Source of the DNA: Acidimicrobiia bacterium
GTDB taxonomy: Bacteria > Actinomycetota > Acidimicrobiia > Acidimicrobiales > Aldehydirespiratoraceae
NCBI GenBank assembly: GCA_003231645.1
Contig: QIIW01000109.1
Span: 1-41,478, forward strand
Direction of reading: 5' to 3'
Length of the DNA stretch: 41,478 bases
The notes beneath the pieces are model-generated. The model did not search any database. It saw only the letters and a program-made list of their open reading frames with translations, and was not told the origin of the DNA. Position 1 is the stretch's first letter. Each line of letters opens with the position of its first letter. The translations under genes and the position numbers were made by a program. Of the stretch, positions 24,742-32,726 are shown piece by piece.

Positions 24742-25638
24742 TCAGTATCGCCCGGCGCCGGCCAGCACGGTTGTGAGCGGCTCCTTGCGTCGCTCGAACG
24801 TGAACCGGTAGAGGTTGGAGTAGAGCATCCTGAACTGGAACATGCAGGCCCGGAGATAGATCAGATACAACTTCACGGTCGCTTCGCCGGCCAGATCCGT
24901 CGCCGCAATTCTGTTCCGCTTCAGGTTTTCTCTCCAAGCGTCACACGTGCGGCGGTAGTGATCGCCATCGATCCGAAGCTCGCCCAGATGAAAGAACGGA
25001 TCGGCTGCCTCGAGGACTTCGGAGAGGCGGGGGGGCGAAGACTCGGGAAAGACCGTCTCTTCGAAGAATGAACTCATCCTGGAGTCGGAGTTTTCCATCG
25101 CGCCATCCTGACCGATGGTCTGAAGGCCGAGTAGTCCACCCGGTGGTAGCCATTCATGGCACCGGCGGAAAAACGCCACGTAGGCGGCCAGCCGCTGTTC
25201 TCTCGAGTTGCCGGGCGATACGAAGTGCTCGAACGCCCCGATCGACACGATCTTCGACGGAGGTTCCTCCGGCTCGTGGTCCTGCCACGCAACGAGGCGA
25301 ACGTCGATTCGAGTGTCCAGACGGGCGATGTGGTCCCGCTGGTTCGTGCTCAGCGTGAGCCCGGTCGCCCGCCTGATGCCGGCCACCTGGCGTGCCCGGC
25401 TGAGCATGGCACCCCACCCGCAGCCGATGTCGAGCAGGTGATCGTCGGCGTTGAGCTCCAGCTGCCTCACGAAGTAGTCGAGTTTCGCGGTCTGCGCCTC
25501 CTCCAGCGACTCGGTGTCCGGCCCCGACCACAGCGCGCACGAGTAGACCATGGCCTCCCCGAGGAAGAGTCGGTAGTATTCGTCGCTGACGTCGTAGTGC
25601 CGGGAGATGGCATCCTGGGAGGCTCCGAGATTCGTCAC
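24742..25638 (-). CDS. SAM-dependent methyltransferase of the cyclopropane-fatty-acid synthase family
   Basis: 298-aa methyltransferase. ISRHYDVSDEYYRLFLGEAMVYSCALW is the CFA/mycolic-acid cyclopropane synthase N-terminal signature (described here by its HYD, YY and YS positions), LLDIGCGWGAML is the SAM motif I, IGAFEHF holds the conserved Glu-His, and HYRRTCDAWRENL is the C-terminal lipid-binding helix. Shorter than E. coli CFA synthase because it lacks the N-terminal domain. It modifies unsaturated fatty acyl chains or related lipids. Start GTG 25638 with AAAGGA about 10 nt upstream. Just downstream of the GluQ-RS gene. Confidence 0.85.
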   Translation of the reverse strand: MTNLGASQDAISRHYDVSDEYYRLFLGEAMVYSCALWSGPDTESLEEAQTAKLDYFVRQLELNADDHLLDIGCGWGAMLSRARQVAGIRRATGLTLSTNQRDHIARLDTRIDVRLVAWQDHEPEEPPSKIVSIGAFEHFVSPGNSREQRLAAYVAFFRRCHEWLPPGGLLGLQTIGQDGAMENSDSRMSSFFEETVFPESSPPRLSEVLEAADPFFHLGELRIDGDHYRRTCDAWRENLKRNRIAATDLAGEATVKLYLIYLRACMFQFRMLYSNLYRFTFERRKEPLTTVLAGAGRY

Positions 25639-25680
25639 GGCTCGTTTTCCTTTGGCGAAAAGAGCAGCGTATCCGTGGGA

Positions 25681-26598
25681 TCACCATGCGGCCTCGATCT
25701 GCTTCGTAGCGAGGGTCCACGGCTCCGGCGTGAGTGCCGAAGGATCGAATCGGTCGACAAGGCTGCGGGGCATGATTTCGTGCTCGGGCACGTCGAGCCC
25801 GAGGCTGGATGCCAGCACGGCCACCACCCGGGCCGGGCTGTCGCCCATGGCCAGGCGATCGGCGAGGGTCACCGCACCGTGACGCTTGGCCAGGCGACCG
25901 CCGTCGCCCGCCAGCACCAGGGGTACGTGTGCGTAGTCCGGGATCGGTAGCCCGAGCAGCCTCTGCAGATGCACCTGGCGGGGCGTGGAATCGAGCAGGT
26001 CGTCGGCCCGCACCACCTCCTCCACGCCCTGGGCGGCATCGTCGATCACCACCGCCAGGTTGTAGGCCGGAGTGCCGTCGCCGCGTTGCAACACGAAGTC
26101 GTCGACCACGGCGCTTCGCCGTCCGTGCAGGCGATCGGTCACCGTCACCTCGGTCGATGAGCACCGGAGTCGAACGGCAGCCGGTCGGCCCGATTCCTCG
26201 AGATCGGCGATACGGCAGGCCGGAAGGTCTCGGCACGTACCGGGATACGCGCCCGGCCGGCCGTGGGGAGCGGCGGCCGCCTCGCGGACCTCGCGCCGTG
26301 AGCACCAGCAACGGTAGGTCAGGCCGGCCTTGGTCAGATCGGCGATCGTGTCGCGATAGAGGTCGAGCCGCTCCGACTGGCGGATCGGCTCACCGTCCCA
26401 GTCGAGTCCGATCCGACGTAGGGTCGCAGCCTGACGGGCCTCACTGTCGACCGAGGCGGTGGCTTCGTCGAGATCCTCGAACCGGAGCAGGAACCCTGCC
26501 TCCGAGGATCGGGCGAACAGCCACGCCGCCAGCGCGGTTCGGAGGTTGCCGACATGAAGATCGCCGGTGGGGCTGGGGGCGAATCGGCCGGTCGGCAT
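25681..26598 (-). CDS. gluQ: Glutamyl-Q tRNA(Asp) synthetase
   Basis: 305-aa truncated glutamyl-tRNA synthetase paralog that attaches glutamate to queuosine in tRNA-Asp. FAPSPTGDLHVGNLRTAL contains the HIGH-equivalent motif, LAKRHGAVTL is the KMSKS-equivalent, and CWCSRREV followed by YPGTCRDL provides the Cys/Cys/Tyr/Cys zinc site. No anticodon-binding domain follows, as expected for GluQ-RS. The minus-strand TAAGCA before ATG 26598 is only a partial leaderless box. Presence implies queuosine tRNA modification in this organism. Confidence 0.92.
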   Translation of the reverse strand: MPTGRFAPSPTGDLHVGNLRTALAAWLFARSSEAGFLLRFEDLDEATASVDSEARQAATLRRIGLDWDGEPIRQSERLDLYRDTIADLTKAGLTYRCWCSRREVREAAAAPHGRPGAYPGTCRDLPACRIADLEESGRPAAVRLRCSSTEVTVTDRLHGRRSAVVDDFVLQRGDGTPAYNLAVVIDDAAQGVEEVVRADDLLDSTPRQVHLQRLLGLPIPDYAHVPLVLAGDGGRLAKRHGAVTLADRLAMGDSPARVVAVLASSLGLDVPEHEIMPRSLVDRFDPSALTPEPWTLATKQIEAAW

Positions 26599-26692
26599 TC
26601 CCCGATGCTTACATGTCGGGGCCGGTCGAAGACGCCATTGACCCGGATCGCCTACGGTTCAAGCCTCGGACACATGACGCAAGTGAGGTTCC

Positions 26693-27679
26693 ATGATCAG
26701 GCTCGGCTATCAGATTCCCTACTTCAGCTACGAAGGCGTCGATCGGGCCGACCTGTTCGAGAACATCGCGGCGCAGGCCACCACGGCCGAGACGTCAGGG
26801 TTCGACACCGTCCTGGTGATGGACCACTTCTACCAACTTCCGATGATCGGGCGACCCGACGACTGGATGCTCGAGTGCTACGCCCTCTTGTCGGCTCTGG
26901 CCGCCCGCACGTCGACGATTCGTCTCTCCTCGCTCGTCAGCGGCAACACCTACCGCAACCCGGCGATGTTGGCCAAGATCGTCACCACGCTCGACATAAT
27001 CTCCAAGGGCCGCGCCATCTGCGGTATCGGCTGTGGCTGGTTCGAACACGAGCACAACTCGCTCGGCTTCGAGTTCGGTACGTTCTCGCAGCGTTTCGAG
27101 AAGCTCGAGGAGGCTCTCCGGATCATCACCGCGATGTTCCGCGACGAACGCCCCTCGCTCGATGGTGACTACTACACGGTCCACGGTGCCATCAATCAGC
27201 CGGCGCCGGTGCAGTCCGGGGGTGTACCGATCCTGATCGGTGGCTCCGGCGAGAAGAAGACGCTCCGAATGGTCGCTCAATACGCCCAGGAGTCCAATCT
27301 CACGTGTTCTCCGGCCGAGATCCCCCGCAAGATGGAGGCGCTCGAGGCCCACTGTGCGGCCCTCGGTCGTGATCGCTGCGAGATCGAGGTCTCCTGGCTG
27401 GGCTCGCTGTTGCTGGCCCCCGATGCGGACGCTGCCGCCGTCCTACGCGACGAGTTCTTCATGCGACGTGGCGTCGACTGGCACACGCTCGACGACGACT
27501 CCCGAGCCGGCCTCAGCGTGAGGATGCTCATCGGTGACCCGGAATCGGTCGCCGAACAGGTCCAGACCAAGTTGATCGACCGGGGCATCGACGGCCTCAC
27601 CCTCAATATGATCGCCAACGGCCACGACCTCGACATCCTCGCTCTGGCCGGTGAGACTCTCGCCCCGTTGATGAACTGA
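26693..27679 (+). CDS. LLM-class F420-dependent oxidoreductase
   Basis: 328-aa luciferase-like monooxygenase fold. Key segments: AETSGFDTVLVMDHFYQLP, TIRLSSLVSGNTYRNPAMLAKIVTTLD, RAICGIGCGWFEHEH (cofactor loop) and GGVPILIGGSGEKKTLRMVAQYA. It is a different subfamily from the LLM enzyme at 20154. ATG 26693 has GAGG five bases upstream. Likely reduces or oxidises a small molecule with F420. Substrate unknown; divergent from gluQ across 94 bp. Confidence 0.88.
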   Translation: MIRLGYQIPYFSYEGVDRADLFENIAAQATTAETSGFDTVLVMDHFYQLPMIGRPDDWMLECYALLSALAARTSTIRLSSLVSGNTYRNPAMLAKIVTTLDIISKGRAICGIGCGWFEHEHNSLGFEFGTFSQRFEKLEEALRIITAMFRDERPSLDGDYYTVHGAINQPAPVQSGGVPILIGGSGEKKTLRMVAQYAQESNLTCSPAEIPRKMEALEAHCAALGRDRCEIEVSWLGSLLLAPDADAAAVLRDEFFMRRGVDWHTLDDDSRAGLSVRMLIGDPESVAEQVQTKLIDRGIDGLTLNMIANGHDLDILALAGETLAPLMN

Positions 27680-27739
27680 TTCGGGCCGGTTCCCGCGACC
27701 GCGCGGGGCAACACGGCCGAGGTCTGGAACACTGGGGCC

Positions 27740-28462
27740 ATGGCATCCAGACCGGGTGATGATCACCACCGCATTTACATGGTCCACCGCCACCGCGACG
27801 TTCAGGGTGGACTGGCGCGCGCCACCGTGTTCGGGGTGAGCGACGGGCTGGTGTCCAATGTCGCCCTCATCCTCGGTATCGCCGGCGCATCCACCGACGG
27901 CTCGCTGGTGCGACTGGCCGGTGTCAGCGGCCTGATTGCCGGCGCGCTGTCGATGGCCGCGGGCGAGTGGGTTTCGGTGCGGGCCCAGAACGAGCTGATC
28001 GAACGTGAGCTCGAGATCGAGCGTCGCTCGCTCGCCGATGACCCCGAGGCCGAGCAGCGTGAACTCGCCGCGATCTACCGGGCCCGTGGCATCCAGGATG
28101 AACACGCCCAGCAGGCGGCTGAAGCGATCATGTCCGATCCCGAGGTGGCACTCGAGGTCCACGCACGCGAGGAACTCGGTGTCGACCCGGCGCGCATCGG
28201 CAATCCGGTGATGGTGGCGATGTTGTCGTTCTGGGCGTTTGCGCTGGGAGCGATCATCCCCCTGGCGCCGTGGTTCTTCGCCGACGGATCCTCGGCCGCG
28301 ATCGCTTCGGTGACACTTGGTGTGACAGGTGCGGCGATCGTGGGTGTCCTGCTCGCCCGCTTCACGGAACGCTCGCTGGTCCGAACCGCCATACGGCAGG
28401 TTTTTGTGGCCGCCGGCGCGGCCACCGCCACCTACCTGATCGGCTCGGCGCTCGGGGTGTGA
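27740..28462 (+). CDS. VIT1/CCC1-family iron/manganese transporter
   Basis: 240-aa membrane protein. ATVFGVSDGLVSNVALILGIAGA is the first-helix signature and AGALSMAAGEWVSVRAQNELIERELEIERR the second-helix/cytoplasmic metal-binding region, with glutamates spaced as in VIT proteins (E-x-x-x-E repeats up to about residue 130). Three more helices close the C-terminus. The family moves Fe2+ or Mn2+ out of the cytosol. A partial -10 (AACACT) lies 6 nt before ATG 27740. Confidence 0.88.
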   Translation: MASRPGDDHHRIYMVHRHRDVQGGLARATVFGVSDGLVSNVALILGIAGASTDGSLVRLAGVSGLIAGALSMAAGEWVSVRAQNELIERELEIERRSLADDPEAEQRELAAIYRARGIQDEHAQQAAEAIMSDPEVALEVHAREELGVDPARIGNPVMVAMLSFWAFALGAIIPLAPWFFADGSSAAIASVTLGVTGAAIVGVLLARFTERSLVRTAIRQVFVAAGAATATYLIGSALGV

Positions 28463-28489
28463 GCTACCGGACCCGGTCATCTTTGCCCG

Positions 28490-28517
28490 TAAAGGGGCGC
28501 ACCGGCTGGGCCGATAG
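28490..28517 (+). promoter_or_regulatory. Sigma-28 (FliA/WhiG)-like promoter, TAAA-N16-GCCGATAG
   Basis: TAAA (28490-28493), 16 nt, then GCCGATAG (28510-28517). The FliA/WhiG consensus is TAAA with about 15 nt to GCCGATAA. One mismatch and one extra spacer base. It lies about 55 bp before the DUF1800 gene. Use by a motility or developmental sigma factor is inferred. Confidence 0.4.
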
Positions 28518-28571
28518 GACCATGCAGCGGTGTGACGATCCGCGGAATCCCGTTGGACCAGACGATGAGGG

Positions 28572-29975
28572 GTGGCAGTGGCGATATCCGATATCACCAG
28601 TCGGGCTGATGCTGCCCACCTTCTGCGCCGGGCTGGTTTCGGTGGCAGTTCGGCCGAGATAGGCGCACTCACGGGACGCACCCGTGGCGCATGTGTCGAT
28701 GCCGTGATGGGCCTTCGGTCCGGCGACCCGGTGCCCCTCGGCCCGGATGTCGGCGTCCCGACATTCGTCACCAAGAATCGCCAGTGGGAGGCCCAGAGCG
28801 CGGTCATCGACTGGTGGGTCGCCAGGATGGCTGCCCTGTCCAGCCCCACCACCGTACCGACGGTCGTTCCATCGGTGGCCGGGCCCTCGCCCCTGCAGGA
28901 GAAGATGACGCTCTTCTGGCACGATCACTTCGCATGCAGCCAGGACAAGGTGGACGACATTCCCGCCATGTGGGACCAGAACTCGATGTTCCGCAGACTC
29001 GGACTTGGCGACTTCGGAGGCCTGCTGCGGGCTGTATCGGTGCAACCCGCCACGTTGATCTACCTCGACAACCAGTCGAACGTGGCCGGTTCCGAGCAGG
29101 AGAACTACGCCCGTGAACTGATGGAGCTCCACACCATCGGCGTCGGCGAGTTCACCGAAATCGACGTGATCGCGATGGCCCGAGCCTGGACCGGACACAA
29201 CACGGTCGGCTGGACCGGCTCCGAGTGGGACTCGACCTACGTCTACAACCCGGGTGATCACGACCACGCGAACAAGACCCTCTTCGGCATCACCGCCAAC
29301 TGGAACGGCCTGGTCCGCTCGGCCGGGGAACGCGAGGTCATGGCCGAGTTCGTGAGCGGTGTGAAACAAGGCGCCACGGCTCGGTTCATCTCGAGGAAGA
29401 TCTTCCGCTGGTTCGCCCATCTCGATCCGGGAGACGGGCTCGTCGCAGTCCTCGCCGACGCGTTCGTCGCGTCCGGGATGCGAGTGGACGCGCTCGTGCG
29501 GGCCGTGCTGTCCCACGACGAGTTCTGGGGACCCGAGAGTCGTTGGGCGCAGGTGAAGAGCCCGACCGAACTCATGGTTTCGGTCGCCCGCCGGTCGGGA
29601 CTGCCCGTAGCCGATATGGGTCTGCGCTGGAACATGGAGAGCATGGGCCAAGTGCTGCTCAGTCCGCCCGACGTAGCCGGGTGGGGCATCGGTGGCGAGT
29701 GGTTGACGACGGCATCGGCATGGGGGCGCGGTCGAGCGATGCGGAGTCTTCGCTGGAGGGCATCCGAGGCCGGCCTGCTGGCCGGCACCGATGAAATGGC
29801 GGCCGCCGACGCGGTTCGGGTGATACTCGATCTGTTCGGACTCGAGGAGGTATCCACCGCGACACGTTCGGAACTGGAACGTTGGCACCAGGAGGCCCGC
29901 GCCGCGGCTCGCTGGTCGATTCCCACCCAGGGGTTCCTGCTCGGAGCCATGACCCCGGAGTTCCAGGTCCAGTGA
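28572..29975 (+). CDS. DUF1800 family protein
   Basis: 467-aa protein of the DUF1800 family, usually exported and encoded next to a DUF1501 protein, as here. Diagnostic segments are HLLRRAGFGGSS near the N-terminus, EKMTLFWHDHFAC around residue 115, LIYLDNQSN, ENYARELMELHTIG, ARAWTGH, PTELMVSVAR and a final SPPDVAGWGIGGEW. No obvious signal peptide is seen from this start, so export may depend on its partner. GTG 28572 and GTG 28578 both fit; GAGGGG suits the second. It sits behind a sigma-28-like promoter. Biochemical function unknown. Confidence 0.83.
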   Translation: MAVAISDITSRADAAHLLRRAGFGGSSAEIGALTGRTRGACVDAVMGLRSGDPVPLGPDVGVPTFVTKNRQWEAQSAVIDWWVARMAALSSPTTVPTVVPSVAGPSPLQEKMTLFWHDHFACSQDKVDDIPAMWDQNSMFRRLGLGDFGGLLRAVSVQPATLIYLDNQSNVAGSEQENYARELMELHTIGVGEFTEIDVIAMARAWTGHNTVGWTGSEWDSTYVYNPGDHDHANKTLFGITANWNGLVRSAGEREVMAEFVSGVKQGATARFISRKIFRWFAHLDPGDGLVAVLADAFVASGMRVDALVRAVLSHDEFWGPESRWAQVKSPTELMVSVARRSGLPVADMGLRWNMESMGQVLLSPPDVAGWGIGGEWLTTASAWGRGRAMRSLRWRASEAGLLAGTDEMAAADAVRVILDLFGLEEVSTATRSELERWHQEARAAARWSIPTQGFLLGAMTPEFQVQ

Positions 29976-31747
29976 CCACAACACAGATCATCGCGACCGA
30001 TCCTGCTCGGGGGATGGCCCGCCGTCGTTTCCTCCAGGGCGCCCTCGCTGTGGGTGGCACGGCCGGGCTGGTGCCCACCTGGCTAGACGGCGTGGCCTTG
30101 GCCGGACCGCCTCTCGGCCCCGCTGACCGGATTCTCGTCTCGGTTTTCCTGTCCGGTGGAAACGACGGTCTGAGCACACTCGTGCCCGGCGATGACGGTC
30201 TCTACCGCAGCATCCGCGGTCCGATGGCGGTGAACGTCGGTGCTGCCAACGCCGTCGGCGATGGCCTCTACCTCCATCCGGGGCTGGCGCGACTCAAGGC
30301 AAGATACGACGCCGGCCAGGTGGCGCTCATCAGGGGAGTCGGTGAACCATCCAAGGATCACAGCCATTTCAGCTCAGCCGCCACGTGGATGAGCGGCCGG
30401 CCCGGCATGGCCAACCCGACGGGCTGGCTCGGACGTCATGTCGACTCGGCCGGGCTCGGTGAACTTGCCGCCGTGTCGATCGGCTGGGGTGAGGTACCAC
30501 TGGTTCTCAAGGGCGACACGGTGCCGGTCACCTCGCTGCCGCCGGGTGGAAATCTGTTCGGTGCCGACCGGATCGAGGACTACGAACGCCTGGCCGTGGA
30601 ATCGCTCAGCCGTCTTGGCAGGGTCGATTCCGGCATCGGCCCGTTCGGATCGTTCGCGTCGAGCACCGTCGGATCGGCTGTCGACACCGCCGCCCGCATC
30701 AACCCGGTCTATCAGGGCACACTTCCGGCCGAAGGTCTGGCGCTGGATCTTGCCATCGCGGCCAGGATCATCAATCTCGACCTGGGAGTGAGGGTGCTGA
30801 GCGCGTCGCTCGGCGGCTTCGACAACCACACTTCGTTGCGTTCCGACCACGACGACCGCATGGCCGAACTCGACGCCGGAATCGACGCCTTCTTCAGCAA
30901 TCTCGCGCCGCAGTTCGCAGGGCGATCGGCCCTCATGATCTACTCGGAGTTCGGGCGACGGGTGAAGCCCAACGATTCCGGCGGTGTTGATCACGGCGCC
31001 GCCGGCCTGGCGGTGCTCGTCGGTCCGCGAATCAACGGCGGCCTCTTCGGGTCCCAACCCTCGCTACGCGATCTCGACCGTCGCGGTGACCTGAAATTCA
31101 ACGTCGACTTCCGGGAGATCCACGCCACCGTGCTCGAGAATTGGCTCGCCGACGATGCCGGATCCAACCTCGGTGCGAACTTCCCCAGGCTCGACCTGTT
31201 CACCGCCCCCGGGCCCGGTGGTTTCTTCGACGTCGATGCCGGCACCTACTACGGACCGGCCGTGGGATGGCTCGCCTCGACCGGCATCACCACGGGTACG
31301 GGTGTGGGGGAGTTCTCGCCGGAGGCCCCGGTGACGCGGGGTCAGATGGCGACCTTCCTGTGGCGATACAGCGGTCGGCCCGGTGGCGCCCCCGACGCCG
31401 AGTTCACCGACGTGGCCAGGGGCACCTACTACGCGCCGGCCGTCGACTGGTTGTCGCAGCAGAGAATCACGATGGGTACCGGCTTCGGAAGATTCTCGCC
31501 CGAGGCTCCGGTGACCCGTGGACAGATGGCGACTTTCCTCTGGCGACTCGAGGGCTCTCCGGGCGGAGCACCGGCGGCTGGATTCGCCGATGTGGCCGGC
31601 GGAAGGTTCTATTCGAAGGCCGTCGACTGGCTCCTGCAGCGCGGCATCACCACCGGGCTCACTTCCGACCGCTTCGGCCCTGAGCAGTCGGTCACGCGGG
31701 CCCAGATGGCGACCTTTCTGTGGCGTCTGGCCGGGAGCCCGGCATGA
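29972..31747 (+). CDS. DUF1501 protein with Tat signal and three C-terminal SLH repeats
   Basis: 591-aa exported protein. The N-terminus MTTTQIIATDPARGMARRRF, with RRRFLQGALAVGG, is a twin-arginine signal. Residues about 50-400 form the DUF1501 alkaline-phosphatase-superfamily-like domain: VFLSGGNDGLSTLVP, HSHFSSAATWMSG, GGFDNHTSL, YSEFGRRV, DHG. From about 416 on three S-layer homology repeats follow, each ending VTRxQMATFLWR, at exact 180-nt intervals, suggesting anchoring to the cell envelope. The GTG start 29972 overlaps the DUF1800 stop (GTGA), so the pair is co-translated. Tat export suggests a folded, perhaps metal-binding, product. Confidence 0.85.
   Translation: MTTTQIIATDPARGMARRRFLQGALAVGGTAGLVPTWLDGVALAGPPLGPADRILVSVFLSGGNDGLSTLVPGDDGLYRSIRGPMAVNVGAANAVGDGLYLHPGLARLKARYDAGQVALIRGVGEPSKDHSHFSSAATWMSGRPGMANPTGWLGRHVDSAGLGELAAVSIGWGEVPLVLKGDTVPVTSLPPGGNLFGADRIEDYERLAVESLSRLGRVDSGIGPFGSFASSTVGSAVDTAARINPVYQGTLPAEGLALDLAIAARIINLDLGVRVLSASLGGFDNHTSLRSDHDDRMAELDAGIDAFFSNLAPQFAGRSALMIYSEFGRRVKPNDSGGVDHGAAGLAVLVGPRINGGLFGSQPSLRDLDRRGDLKFNVDFREIHATVLENWLADDAGSNLGANFPRLDLFTAPGPGGFFDVDAGTYYGPAVGWLASTGITTGTGVGEFSPEAPVTRGQMATFLWRYSGRPGGAPDAEFTDVARGTYYAPAVDWLSQQRITMGTGFGRFSPEAPVTRGQMATFLWRLEGSPGGAPAAGFADVAGGRFYSKAVDWLLQRGITTGLTSDRFGPEQSVTRAQMATFLWRLAGSPA
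31219..31747 (+). repeat. Three S-layer homology repeats, exact 180-nt period
   Basis: The VTR-x-QMATFLWR coding block occurs at 31331-31366, 31511-31546 and 31691-31726, spaced by exactly 180 nt (60 codons). Nucleotide identity within the blocks is high, pointing to recent duplication or gene conversion. Each unit also shares F-x-D-V and YY...AV-x-WL near its start and GITTGT-like strands in the middle. Confidence 0.8.
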
Positions 31748-31807
31748 GCTCGTGTTCGGGTCGACGTCCTGTTGCGCTACCGTCGCTTCCGATCGCGGAG
31801 ACGAACG

Positions 31808-31888
31808 ATGCTTGGACAACACGATGACTTCGGGTGGGATGTGTCCGCCCGGCAGCAGCGTGGTCACCTGGGACCTCTTGATGCCTGA
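31808..31888 (+). CDS. Possible 26-aa leader ORF before the PLP-like gene
   Basis: ATG 31808 with GGAG about 8 nt upstream reads 26 codons (MLGQHDDFGWDVSARQ...) and stops with TGA 31886-31888, overlapping the start region of the following gene at 31881. It has no recognisable family. It may be a translated leader coupling translation to the next gene, or a chance ORF. Confidence 0.25.
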   Translation: MLGQHDDFGWDVSARQQRGHLGPLDA

Positions 31889-32714
31889 CCATGTTCTCGA
31901 CCTCGAGCGGGTGGCCGAGGCATCCGCCGCGATTCCACAGGTCTTCCTGTCCACTCCGCAGTACCGAAGTGAGGGCCTGAGCCGGTTGCTCGGCCTCGAT
32001 GTCCTGTTGAAGGTGGAGACGGTCAATCCGGTCGGCTCGGCGGCCGGGCGCGGAGCCGAGTGGTGGTTTGAGTGCCACCCGGAGGCCCACCGCATCGTCT
32101 GTCCGTCGGCCGGTGATTTCGGCGTGGCGATGGCTTTCGCCGGCCGGACCAGGGGAGTCGAGGTCGGTCTCTTCGGGCCGCTTTCGGCCGATCATCTCAA
32201 GGTCGACGACCTTCGCCGCGGTGGTACCACCGTGCAACTCGACGGCCGTGACTGCGTCGAAGCCGCGGTTGAGGCACGCCGCTATGCCAGCGTGGTCGAC
32301 GCCGAGTTCATCGACGACGGTGCCCACATCGAATTCGTGGAGGGCTCGGCGACCATCGCCGCGGAACTGGGCGAGGAAGTGGTCGATGCAGGTGCGATTT
32401 TCGTACCCGCCGACACCGAGTTCCTGCCGGTGGGGGTCGGTCAGTGGCTGCACCAGCGGGCCCCCCGAACCAGAGTCGTGGCCGCGGCCGTCGGAACCGG
32501 TCCGACGACCGCCGGTGCCGGGGACTCGTCGATCGATCAGAGGGTTCACGTCCAGCTCGACGCGATACGTGAGGCTCAACAGGCGCTGTCACGTCACGAG
32601 GGGCTGCAGGTGTCGGCGATCGGCGCCGCCCCCTTGGCCGCCGCGGCCGTCGCCGGGCCGCCCATCCGTGGCACGAAGGTGATTGTGGTGGTCGGCAGCC
32701 GCGGCTTGGACTGA
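31881..32714 (+). CDS. Threonine-dehydratase-fold protein lacking the PLP lysine (probable pseudoenzyme)
   Basis: 277-aa protein resembling fold-type II PLP enzymes (threonine dehydratase/serine racemase). ERVAEASAAIPQVFLSTPQYRSEGLSRLLGLDVLLKVETVNP matches the family N-terminus in outline. The catalytic motif, normally SFKxRGA, reads V-G-S53-A-A55-G-R-G-A: the lysine is replaced by Ala. The SSGNHGQ-like motif reads PSAGDFGVAMA (Asn changed to Asp) and the glycine-rich phosphate loop is reduced to LPVGVGQWL. The fold is therefore kept without the cofactor site. ATG 31881 is chosen as start; ATG 31824 is in frame. Convergent with hrpB 12 bp away. A ligand-binding or regulatory role is possible. 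Confidence 0.72.
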   Translation: MPDHVLDLERVAEASAAIPQVFLSTPQYRSEGLSRLLGLDVLLKVETVNPVGSAAGRGAEWWFECHPEAHRIVCPSAGDFGVAMAFAGRTRGVEVGLFGPLSADHLKVDDLRRGGTTVQLDGRDCVEAAVEARRYASVVDAEFIDDGAHIEFVEGSATIAAELGEEVVDAGAIFVPADTEFLPVGVGQWLHQRAPRTRVVAAAVGTGPTTAGAGDSSIDQRVHVQLDAIREAQQALSRHEGLQVSAIGAAPLAAAAVAGPPIRGTKVIVVVGSRGLD

Positions 32715-32726
32715 CTCGCCCCCGGA

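Noticed and set aside
28315..28337. TGACAC...GTGTGACA resembling the TetR operator inside the VIT gene
   Set aside because: Only one half matches the operator and it lies within coding sequence.
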